Source: Sandaracinaceae bacterium (GTDB taxonomy: Bacteria; Myxococcota_A; Polyangia; Polyangiales; Houyiibacteriaceae). From it: 64,000 nt of DNA. The stretch is taken from assembly GCA_016706685.1 (NCBI GenBank), contig JADJJE010000003.1, positions 372,001 through 436,000 of the forward strand. Direction: 5' to 3'. This document shows, one piece after another, positions 26,808 through 34,155 of the stretch. Numbering within the stretch: position 1 is the stretch's first letter; every line of letters begins with the position of its first letter. The notes under the pieces were generated by a model. That model had not been told where the DNA came from, made no database searches, and saw only the letters and a list, made by a program, of their open reading frames with translations. The position numbers and the translations under genes are program-made.

Positions 26808-27751
26808 TCACGGCGTGACTGGGCTGCCCAGGTTGGCGGGGCAACGTGCCGTCACCGCGTGCGGCAGCTCCACCCACGCGGTGTGTCCGCCGAAGCGCAC
26901 GCACCAGGTGCGCGGTGCTCGCGCGCTGCGGGGCGGCGCACCCGCGAAGAGCGCTTGCGCGGGGCCAGCAAAGACCGGTGGGCCCGGCGCCTGCGACTCG
27001 ACGCGTCGCTCGCGCGCAGACGAGGGGACCTCAACGGAGCACGTCGCTTCGTCGGCAACGAAGGCAGCCGCCTGTTCGGACCAGCAGCTAGCTGACACCC
27101 ACGTGCCCGACGCGTCGAGCCGGAGAAACTTCCGGATCTCGCCCGGCACCAATGCAGGGTCAGCGCCCGCAGCGACGACCTCGATGCCTCGCGGATCCAC
27201 GACGCGAAGCGTGTAGCGAGCCGCGAACGGAGACATCTCCTGGAACACGAGCTGCGGATCCCTCCGGGCGCCACCGCAAAGAGCTGGAGCACGCCCTGTC
27301 GCATCTGGGCCATGCCGTTGTCGGCGAACACGACGAGCAACGCGCCCGTTGGCAGGGGCAACGCCGGGCCGCAGCGAGTGAGCCCCGGGGCAGTTCCGAG
27401 AGGTGCGGGGAGCACGTCCACGCGCACAGCATCCCCGCTGGTGCGCGCCAGGACGCAGCCCACGTCGGTGCCAGCATGAAAGATGGAGTCAGGAGAGCCG
27501 TCCCCGTCCACGTCCACCGTCTCGGCCAGCGTGGGAGTGGCCGTGATGCCGCGCGAAGAGAGGTCTGCGGCCACCGCGATCTCGACGGGCGAGCGCGTCT
27601 CCGCAGGCGGGACAGGCTCGGCGGTGGTGCTGGCCGGTTCGGTCGGCTCTGCCACGCTGGATTGAACCCGATCGGTCGGGTCTGGATGCGCGCACCCCGC
27701 CCCCACCAACAGAAGGAGCGCGAAGCCAGGGTGAGCGAGTGTCCGATTCAT
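26808..27751 (-). pseudogene. Frameshifted lipoprotein gene
   Basis: The first part (27751 to about 27262) encodes a lipoprotein: signal LLLVGAGC with lipidated Cys near residue 20, a Pro/Thr linker, and a VDVDGDGSPDSIF loop resembling one FG-GAP/VCBS unit. Near 27260-27262 (a CCC run, GGG on the coding strand) the frame is lost. The good coding sequence continues in another frame from LVFQEMSPFAARYTLRVVD to the stop at 26808. Adding one base restores a single product of about 314 residues. It is either a true single-base deletion or a sequence error. The start has GGAGG 8 nt upstream. Confidence 0.7.
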
Positions 27752-27825
27752 GCGAGCGCCTCCATTCCACCAGGTTCAACGAAGAGACCCACGGCGGGAC
27801 GGTATCACCACACCGTGCAAACCCC

Positions 27826-28610
27826 TCAGTCGAAATACTGCGCGTACCAGTCGCGGCTGCATGATGGGCCTATCGCCGTCGCACAGCGCGGGCCGCTCGC
27901 GCCAGCGCTTGTTCTCCCAGATGCGCGTTCCTGGCGGAAGCCGTGCATGACCACGCGCACGTACTCCCGAACGTAGTCCTCGGAGAAGCGCGTGCCCTGA
28001 CTGCCGGGCTGCATCATCAGGCCCAAGCGCAGGTCCACGTGCTCTTCGTCCACCGTGGTGTGGGTGTTGTAGAGCACGGTCTCCGCCACCGAGTGCATGT
28101 CGGTGATCTGGAACGAGGGCCCGTGGTAGATGGCCTCGAGCGTGTAGCCCGTGGTGGCGTGCTGGCCCGTGCCGCGCCCCTTCGAGCGCTGAATCGCCTG
28201 ATGGCCCACGAACTCGTTCACGAACTCGGCGGGGTCGTTCTTGTGCACGGCTTGAAGTGCGCCACGTCCACCACGTTTTCGAGGATCTCGCGCGAGTGCG
28301 TACGGAGTCGCAGCTTGCCGTGCTGCCAGGTGGTCCACTCCGGGTGGCCGAACTGCGGACTGACGGGGATCTCGTATGCGGGCTCGCGGCCGCGCGGGTC
28401 GAAGTGCACGAACACGAAGCCGTTGCGCTCCACCACGCGGTGGCTGCGCAGCGGGGCCCGCTTGGGGAGGCGCGTGGCGTACGGCACCTCCACGCAGTCG
28501 CCAGCACCACTGAACTTCCAGGCATGGAACGGGCAGCGGATGCAACCGCCTTCCACGGTGCCCTGGCCGAGATGTTTCGAACACTTGCTTCAAATGATTC
28601 ATGGTTCCTA
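27826..28610 (-). pseudogene. Remnant of a Rieske non-haem iron oxygenase
   Basis: Pieces of one Rieske-type oxygenase lie in different frames. The first piece (about 28590-28240) reads CSKHLGQGTVEGGCIRCPFH, then AWKFSGAGDCVEVPYA: the second Rieske pair CxxH is intact, but the first (normally CxHLG) is damaged and everything N-terminal is missing. After a shift near 28240, a second frame gives FVNEFVGHQAIQ and the catalytic-domain part. Near 27930 the frame shifts again (IWENKRWRERPALCDGD). The end (DWYAQYF) is in yet another register. At least three lesions make a working enzyme unlikely. Relatives include steroid and aromatic-ring oxygenases. Confidence 0.8.
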
Positions 28611-28722
28611 GGAGCCGCTGCCGATGTTCTCGCCATCGAGACCGCTGCGGCTGCCCTCGGGTGAGTGTCGAGTGCAGCCGGCAACGGCGCCCGAAAGGGG
28701 AACGAATCCGCGCCGCGACAAG

Positions 28723-28728
28723 TAGAAT
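28723..28728 (+). promoter_or_regulatory. TANNNT -10-like hexamer (TAGAAT)
   Basis: TAGAAT is followed by 6 nt and the ATG at 28735. No Shine-Dalgarno sequence lies between them. Confidence 0.4.
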
Positions 28729-28734
28729 GCGCCG

Positions 28735-29841
28735 ATGCCGAACCTAAATCGTCCCGCGGGTCTCCTGCTGGCCTCCTTCCTCGTCCTTGGTGCGGCCCAG
28801 GTGCACGCTCAGGACTTCCGCCACCCCGTGCCGTGGGTGCCGGAGCGCTCGGTCGTCTGCGTTCCCACGCCTACCTCGTCCACGAGCTCGCTCGAGGACG
28901 ACCTCACGGCGACCCGCGCGGGCGGCTTTCCGCGCACCGCGCTCGAGCTCGCCGCGACGTGTGCGGTCACGAGGCACTCGATCGCCGAGGCGTTCAACGA
29001 GGGCGGTCTCGTGCGGCATCGCGCCGGTGACTTCGCCGCCTCCGCTGCGTCGTTCGAGCAAGCCGTGATCGCCGACCCGAGCTACCTCGAGGCGCGCTTC
29101 AACTTCGCCTGCGCGCTGGCTCGACTCGGGAACCCGCGCGCCGCCATCGCGGAGATCGGATTCCTCGCGAGCGCGCGGCGTCTCGCTCAGCCGTGGCTGC
29201 AACGGGTCGCGACGGAACCCGACCTCGAGTCGGTTCGCGGCGACACAACGCTGCAGGAGTACGTGTCGGGACAGACCTACGGGGTAACCGCCCACACGCC
29301 GTTCCCCGCGCCGCGCGGGTTGCCTGTACCCGCCATCACCGGCCCAGTGTTCGAGCCGCTCACCTCGGTCCCCTGGGACGTGCTGCGCAGGATCCTGAGC
29401 GCTTCGCCATCCCTGAGCGGGCAACGAGGCATGCAGCCCATCGAGCCCTACGAGATCCGACACCCTTCGCTCGACGCGCGGGTGCCGCTGGACAGCGCCG
29501 GCTATTTTCGCCCCGAGCGCGGCCAGGTCTTCTTGGTCATCCCGTTCACCATCCCGGGGCGGGAGGTGCTCGAAGGGATCCTGGTGCTGCATTGGAATGG
29601 CTCCGCATTCGAGCCGGCGTGCCACGAGTATTGCTCGGCGCTGGGGGATCCGCGCTACCGCAGCCGTCACTACCTCACCGACCGACCCAACGAGATCCAG
29701 GTGGTGCGATGCAATTTCGACTATCGAGCCCGGTGCTCCACACGCCTGATCCAGACGGAAGGACGGGTGGCGCGCTTCCGGGGTTCCGACTCGCTCCCCG
29801 ATGTCCAGCCGCCTGGGCCGGCGCGCGTCGAGCCCAACTGA
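28735..29841 (+). CDS. Exported TPR-containing protein
   Basis: A 368-residue exported protein. The signal peptide (about 1-25) ends near VHA. Residues about 88-130 hold at least one clear TPR pair (NEGGLVRHRAGDFAASAASF, then ADPSYLEARFNFACALARLG). The C-terminal two-thirds are unrecognised, with several Cys that may form disulphides outside the cytoplasm (PACHEYCSALG, RCNFDYRARC). It stands alone between the Rieske remnant and the endonuclease V gene. Possibly an envelope adaptor; no specific function is claimed. Confidence 0.78.
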   Translation: MPNLNRPAGLLLASFLVLGAAQVHAQDFRHPVPWVPERSVVCVPTPTSSTSSLEDDLTATRAGGFPRTALELAATCAVTRHSIAEAFNEGGLVRHRAGDFAASAASFEQAVIADPSYLEARFNFACALARLGNPRAAIAEIGFLASARRLAQPWLQRVATEPDLESVRGDTTLQEYVSGQTYGVTAHTPFPAPRGLPVPAITGPVFEPLTSVPWDVLRRILSASPSLSGQRGMQPIEPYEIRHPSLDARVPLDSAGYFRPERGQVFLVIPFTIPGREVLEGILVLHWNGSAFEPACHEYCSALGDPRYRSRHYLTDRPNEIQVVRCNFDYRARCSTRLIQTEGRVARFRGSDSLPDVQPPGPARVEPN

Positions 29842-29884
29842 TCGAGCGACGGCGTGACCCGCGCCTTCGGCGAGCATCGTCGCG

Positions 29885-29890
29885 TAGGAT
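29885..29890 (+). promoter_or_regulatory. TANNNT -10-like hexamer (TAGGAT)
   Basis: TAGGAT is followed by 9 nt and the GTG at 29900 of the endonuclease V homologue. Confidence 0.3.
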
Positions 29891-29899
29891 GAACGAACC

Positions 29900-30403
29900 G
29901 TGTTCGCCTGCCTCGACGTCGACTACAGCCCCGCGCGCACCTGCGCCGCGTGCGTCCTGTTCGCGCGCTGGAACAGCAGCCAGCCCACGGCGGAGCTCTC
30001 GGCGCGCCTCGACCCGTCGGATGTGGCCGGGTACGTCCCGGGCGCGTTCTACGAGCGGGAGCTCCCGGCGCTCCTCGCGGTGCTCGACAAGCTGCCGTTC
30101 CCGGTGAGCGCGCTCACGGCGCTGGTGGTCGACGGCTACGTGTGGCTCGGGCGGGAGCAAGCAGGCATGGGGCATCACCTCTTCGAGGCGACGCGAGTCC
30201 CCGTGATCGGTGTGGCCAAGAACGCCTTCGCGAACAACGACGTCGCGCTGCCGTTGCTGCGCGGCACGAGCCAGAAGCCGCTCTATGTGACGGCGGTGGG
30301 CATGGACCCGCTCGAAGCGCGGGCAGACATCGCGGACATGCACGGCGAGCACCGCGTGCCGACGCTGCTGCGGTGGGTGGACAACGCGTGCCGGCGGGGC
30401 TGA
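29900..30403 (+). CDS. nfi: Endonuclease V homologue, short form
   Basis: A 167-residue protein matching endonuclease V, which nicks DNA near deaminated adenine (inosine). Matching pieces in order: DVDYS (first catalytic Asp), YVPGAFYERELPALL (compare YVPGxLxFREAPALL, catalytic Glu), LVVDGY (third acidic residue), GHHLF, PVIGVAKN and YVTAVGMDPLEA. Canonical enzymes are about 220 residues; here the N-terminal helix region (about 40 residues) is absent and several loops are shorter. The acidic site is kept, so activity is plausible, but it may have another nucleic-acid substrate. GTG start. Confidence 0.82.
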   Translation: MFACLDVDYSPARTCAACVLFARWNSSQPTAELSARLDPSDVAGYVPGAFYERELPALLAVLDKLPFPVSALTALVVDGYVWLGREQAGMGHHLFEATRVPVIGVAKNAFANNDVALPLLRGTSQKPLYVTAVGMDPLEARADIADMHGEHRVPTLLRWVDNACRRG

Positions 30404-30478
30404 GCGGGCCGCGTCGAGCACCCTCTCGGGTTCCGGCTTGACGTGCTCTGGCGGCACGGTGAGAGTGCCTGCTCCTGC

Positions 30479-31993
30479 ATGTCGATCGTGAGCGGCCAGC
30501 TACTTGATCAGCGCTACCGCATCATCGGGTCGATCGCGCGCGGGGGCATGGGGACCGTATACGAGGCGGAAGACCTGCGGCTCGGACGCCGCGTCGCGGT
30601 CAAGGTCCTCCTCGAGGGGCTCGCCAACGACGCGAGCTGTCGGGAGCGGTTTCGTCGGGAAGCGGAGGCGGCGGCCCGAACCACGCACCCGAACCTGGTC
30701 GCGCTCTATGATCTCGCGCTCGACGCGACGCCCGCCTACTTGGTGATGGAGCTGCTCGAAGGGGTGACCCTCGAGGCCACCTTGGCCCGAGAGGGGCGGC
30801 TGCCTTGGCGCGTGGCGGCGCGCATCGGCATGGAGCTCAGCGCAGCCCTCGCGTGCCTCCACGGGGCGGGGATCGTGCATCGAGACATCAAGCCCTCGAA
30901 CGTCCTCATCGAGACCAGCGGTCGCGCGAAGCTCATCGACCTCGGTGTCGCGCAGCTGCGCACGGGCAGGAGCTACGAGCGCCTCACGCAGAGCGGCGCG
31001 ATCGTGGGCACGCCGGGCTACATGGCCCCCGAGCAGCTGGCGGGCGGCACCGTCACCGACCGCACCGACCTCTGGGCGCTCGGTGTGCTGCTCTACTACG
31101 TGCTGTCTGGGCAACGCCCGTTTGCGGCAGCCGACCTCTCGCGCCTGCTGTTCCTGATCGCCCACGAGTCGCCGACGCCGCTCCACGCGGTGGCCCCAGA
31201 GACCCCCGAGCCGCTCGAAGCGCTCGTGATGAGCCTGCTGTCGAAGGACCCGGCGCAGCGTCCCGTCAGCGCGGCCGCCACTCAGAACACGCTCTCCCGC
31301 TGCCTGGACAACCCCATGCCGGAGGTCGCCCCCCAAGGCGTAGCGGCACAAGCGCGTTGGGATCTCTCCGTGGGAGCGGTCGAGTTCCGTCCCACGCCCA
31401 GCGCGTCCGCCACGCCACCCATGGGCAGCCCGCTCGCGTCCGGAGGTGGGCCGTCGTTGCACGGAGCCACAGCGCAGGCGCCCCCGCCCGGTCCCGCACA
31501 CGCGTCGCCCCACACGCAGGGCCCACGCCTCCCGGTCGCGGCGGTGGCTCTCGTGGGGGTGCTCGCTGTCTTGGCCTTGGGCATTGCCGGCGTCGCCCTG
31601 TTTCTCGTGGCGCAGCGCGCGGCAGGCACTGCTCCGCCCGGGCTCGCGACGCCCGCCGCAGCGCCAGCCACCCCCGCAAGTCAGCCGATGCCGAGCCGCC
31701 TCGAGATCATCCACAGCGGCACGGATGCGCTCGAGACGAATCGCCAGTTGGCACCAACGCTCGACCCCCTGCTTCGTGCGTGCATCAACCTCGCCGAGCG
31801 CCCTCTGGGTGTAGGGATCACCTACGCCGTCTACATCAACGTCGATGGCACGCCGAACCGTCTCGAGCTCATGTATGGCGCAGCGTCGCCCGCAGAGGCC
31901 ACGTGCATCGAACGGGCGCTCATGGCCTCGCGCTGGCCGCCACGCCTCTCGACGCGGGACCCGGCGATGGTCATCCTCACGCCCGCGTACTGA
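30479..31993 (+). CDS. Membrane Ser/Thr protein kinase with AgmX/PglI-like C-terminus
   Basis: A 504-residue kinase. The kinase domain covers about 10-275: glycine loop ARGGMGTVYEAE, Lys42 (VAVKVL), catalytic Asp136 in HRDIKPSN, DLG at 154-156 (instead of DFG, still with the metal Asp) and APE in YMAPEQL. A Pro/Ser linker leads to a membrane helix (about 352-377). The external part (about 395-504) with two Cys and a V.I.V.G. strand pattern resembles AgmX/PglI or TonB-like C-terminal domains, which would sense the envelope. ATG 30479 starts just before the kinase fold. It converges on an FHA regulator 8 nt away, a likely phospho-partner. Confidence 0.93.
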   Translation: MSIVSGQLLDQRYRIIGSIARGGMGTVYEAEDLRLGRRVAVKVLLEGLANDASCRERFRREAEAAARTTHPNLVALYDLALDATPAYLVMELLEGVTLEATLAREGRLPWRVAARIGMELSAALACLHGAGIVHRDIKPSNVLIETSGRAKLIDLGVAQLRTGRSYERLTQSGAIVGTPGYMAPEQLAGGTVTDRTDLWALGVLLYYVLSGQRPFAAADLSRLLFLIAHESPTPLHAVAPETPEPLEALVMSLLSKDPAQRPVSAAATQNTLSRCLDNPMPEVAPQGVAAQARWDLSVGAVEFRPTPSASATPPMGSPLASGGGPSLHGATAQAPPPGPAHASPHTQGPRLPVAAVALVGVLAVLALGIAGVALFLVAQRAAGTAPPGLATPAAAPATPASQPMPSRLEIIHSGTDALETNRQLAPTLDPLLRACINLAERPLGVGITYAVYINVDGTPNRLELMYGAASPAEATCIERALMASRWPPRLSTRDPAMVILTPAY

Positions 31994-32001
31994 AGCGCCG
32001 C

Positions 32002-32907
32002 TCAGCCACGGTTCTCGAACACGTCCTCGGGGCGGCGAACGAGCTGAACGAAGCCGGCCCCGGTGGAGCGGATCAAGTCCGGACGCACTCCCGACTCCTT
32101 GAGCTTGGCCCGGAGTCGCGCGAGCGCAGCGTCCCAGCGATGGCGGAGCTCCCCGGGATCGCCGCCCGTGTCGCTCCACACCTCGTTCGCGAGCACCTGC
32201 CACTCCACCGGCCCTTCGAAGACGATGAGCTCGCTGAGGATGCGCGCGCCGATCCCTGCGATGACCACGATCTCCGCCTGCCCATGGCGGTGGATCTCCA
32301 CGCTGTCGTACCAGGCGACCATGCGCAGCGGTTCGTCCATCAGGCCGCCCGAGGTGGTCACGGTGCCCGTCAGCGCCACCGCGACGAAGCGCACGTCGAT
32401 GCCCGCCACCCGCACGCGAGTGCCGTCGGTGACCGTCCTCGCCTGGGCGGGAGCGAGCTCTCCTGCGCATGCTCGCCAGCCGTCGCCGTTCCACCAGATG
32501 TGCAGCGCGGCGTCGGGCTCGAAGCGCGGCACCAGCTGAGGAGGCTTGCCCGCCATGAGGCTCGCGGTCCCCGGCAGGACCCGCCGGCCGAGCGCCGCAC
32601 CCTCGATCGCGAGGACGGTGCGCGGGCCGTGGACCTCCTGCACGCGAACCACGAGGCCGGGCGCCAGCTCCACGTCCATTCCCGCTTCGAGGGCGACCTC
32701 GGCCATCGGCTTGCCGCGCACCGCGAAGAGCCGTCGCAGCGAGAGCAGCATGACCTCTCCGCGGCGCACGCTGACGAGCGCGTGTGCCTCGGAGATCCTG
32801 GGGTCATCGATGCAGAAGGCCGCGGTGGGGAGCCGCCCGATCAGGCCGCCGGGATCCACGTCCACGGTCTTCCCATCGGGAGCTCGGAAGCGAACGAACG
32901 CGCGCAT
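32002..32907 (-). CDS. FHA domain fused to a winged-helix DNA-binding domain
   Basis: A 301-residue cytoplasmic protein. Residues about 15-90 look like a degenerate FHA phosphothreonine-binding domain (LIGRLPTAAFCIDDPRISEA, then HALVSV). A second FHA-like or linker region follows. Residues about 205-292 resemble the OmpR/PhoB winged helix (ILSELIVFEGPVEWQVLANE, then RWDAALARLRAKLKE, then RSTGAGFVQL). There is no receiver domain, so kinase-dependent phosphopeptide binding could directly control DNA binding. The gene converges on the membrane Ser/Thr kinase, a natural partner. ATG 32907 follows TACAGT by 5 nt. Confidence 0.82.
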   Translation of the reverse strand: MRAFVRFRAPDGKTVDVDPGGLIGRLPTAAFCIDDPRISEAHALVSVRRGEVMLLSLRRLFAVRGKPMAEVALEAGMDVELAPGLVVRVQEVHGPRTVLAIEGAALGRRVLPGTASLMAGKPPQLVPRFEPDAALHIWWNGDGWRACAGELAPAQARTVTDGTRVRVAGIDVRFVAVALTGTVTTSGGLMDEPLRMVAWYDSVEIHRHGQAEIVVIAGIGARILSELIVFEGPVEWQVLANEVWSDTGGDPGELRHRWDAALARLRAKLKESGVRPDLIRSTGAGFVQLVRRPEDVFENRG

Positions 32908-32912
32908 GGCCC

Positions 32913-32918
32913 ACTGTA
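32913..32918 (-). promoter_or_regulatory. TANNNT -10-like hexamer (TACAGT)
   Basis: On the minus strand TACAGT is followed by 5 nt and the ATG at 32907 of the FHA regulator. Confidence 0.35.
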
Positions 32919-33007
32919 GGGCGATTCCCGGGCGGAGCGCGAGGCCAAGCGAGGGGAGGCCGACCCGCGTGGGATCCGCGTGTGACGCCCCTCTCTAGGG
33001 CGCGGCG

Positions 33008-33013
33008 TAGATT
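33008..33013 (+). promoter_or_regulatory. TANNNT -10-like hexamer (TAGATT)
   Basis: TAGATT is followed by 5 nt and the ATG at 33019. GTGACG lies about 20 nt further upstream (32982-32987), a poor -35 match. Confidence 0.35.
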
Positions 33014-33018
33014 CCCGC

Positions 33019-34101
33019 ATGACCAACACACGAGTGATGTGGGCCGTTTTCGTCGCCGGGCTGACCTTCGTGGCAGGCTGCGGCGGGGCCTCGACCGGAC
33101 AGGACGCCAGCGTCGACGCAGGACCGTTCGACGGGAGCACGGCGGACGGCGGTGGCCTCGACGCCGGCCCCGGAGCCGACGGTGCGCCGTGCGACGGGCC
33201 CGACGGGTGTGCGAGCGGCCACTGCGTCGACGGCGTGTGCTGCGAGGCAGCCTGCGAGGGCCTCTGTGTGTCGTGTCGCGGGGCGGACACCGGCGGACTC
33301 GACGGCCTCTGCCAGCCGGTCACCGCGCTCACCGACCCGGCCAGCGAGTGTCTGCTCGACGAGGCCTCGTGCGCGCCGGGCACGTGCGACGGCGCAGGGG
33401 CCTGTGCCCTCGGCGCCAACGGCTCGGTGTGTCGGCCAGGGCAAGGAGCGTGCGACGTCGCGGAGGTCTGCGCCGGCGGTGTCTGTCCACCCGATGAAGT
33501 GCAGCCGGACGGCTTCGAGTGCCGCATGGCGGAGGGCCCGTGCGATGCCGCAGAGCACTGCGACGGCGTCGACGCGGTGTGCCCCGTGGACGCGTTCGTG
33601 GACGCCACCATGCGCTGCCGTGACTCCGCGGGTGGCTGTGACCCGGAGGAGCACTGCGACGGCGTGAGCGCGGTGTGCCCAGCCGATGCGCTGGCTCCGC
33701 TCGGTTCGACGTGTCGCGCTGCGAGCGCCGCCTGCGACGTACCCGAGCTCTGCACCGGCAGCGCGCCCAGCTGCCCGGCCGACGACTACGCGCTCCCGGG
33801 CACGGTGTGTCGGCCTTCGGCGGGCTCCTGCGACGTGGTGGAGACCTGCGGAGGGTCCGACCCCGCATGCCCGGCCGACGTCACGGCCCCGATGACCTGC
33901 CCCGTGGCTCCCAACAGCAGCGCCAGCTGCGTCGTCGGAGAGTGCACCTACACGTGTAGCTCCGCGTACTGGGGGGACTGCGACTCGGCCCCCGGCTGCG
34001 AGACCCCACTCAACACGAACGCCAACTGTGGTCGCTGCGGCCAGGGCTGCGGTCCCTTCACCTGCCGAGTGTTGAGCGGGGTGTGGGCGTGCCGCCCGTA
34101 G
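33019..34101 (+). CDS. Cys-rich lipoprotein with disintegrin-like repeats
   Basis: A 360-residue lipoprotein. The lipobox VAGC lies near residue 21, followed by an Asp/Gly-rich linker. From about residue 55 it is built of Cys-rich repeats such as GACDVAEVCAGGVCPPDE, GPCDAAEHCDGVDAVCPVD, GGCDPEEHCDGVSAVCPAD and AACDVPELCTGSAPSCPAD, the CDxxExCxGxxxxCPxD pattern of disintegrin-like modules known from ADAM proteins and common in myxobacterial surface proteins. The last part (CGRCGQGCG) is a different Cys cluster. The protein should be outer-membrane anchored and disulphide-rich. It is probably followed by the RCC1 gene in the same unit. Confidence 0.87.
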   Translation: MTNTRVMWAVFVAGLTFVAGCGGASTGQDASVDAGPFDGSTADGGGLDAGPGADGAPCDGPDGCASGHCVDGVCCEAACEGLCVSCRGADTGGLDGLCQPVTALTDPASECLLDEASCAPGTCDGAGACALGANGSVCRPGQGACDVAEVCAGGVCPPDEVQPDGFECRMAEGPCDAAEHCDGVDAVCPVDAFVDATMRCRDSAGGCDPEEHCDGVSAVCPADALAPLGSTCRAASAACDVPELCTGSAPSCPADDYALPGTVCRPSAGSCDVVETCGGSDPACPADVTAPMTCPVAPNSSASCVVGECTYTCSSAYWGDCDSAPGCETPLNTNANCGRCGQGCGPFTCRVLSGVWACRP

Positions 34102-34155
34102 CGCGCCCCGACACTCGCTCCTGACCGACATGCCCATCGAAAAGACGAGGACCTC

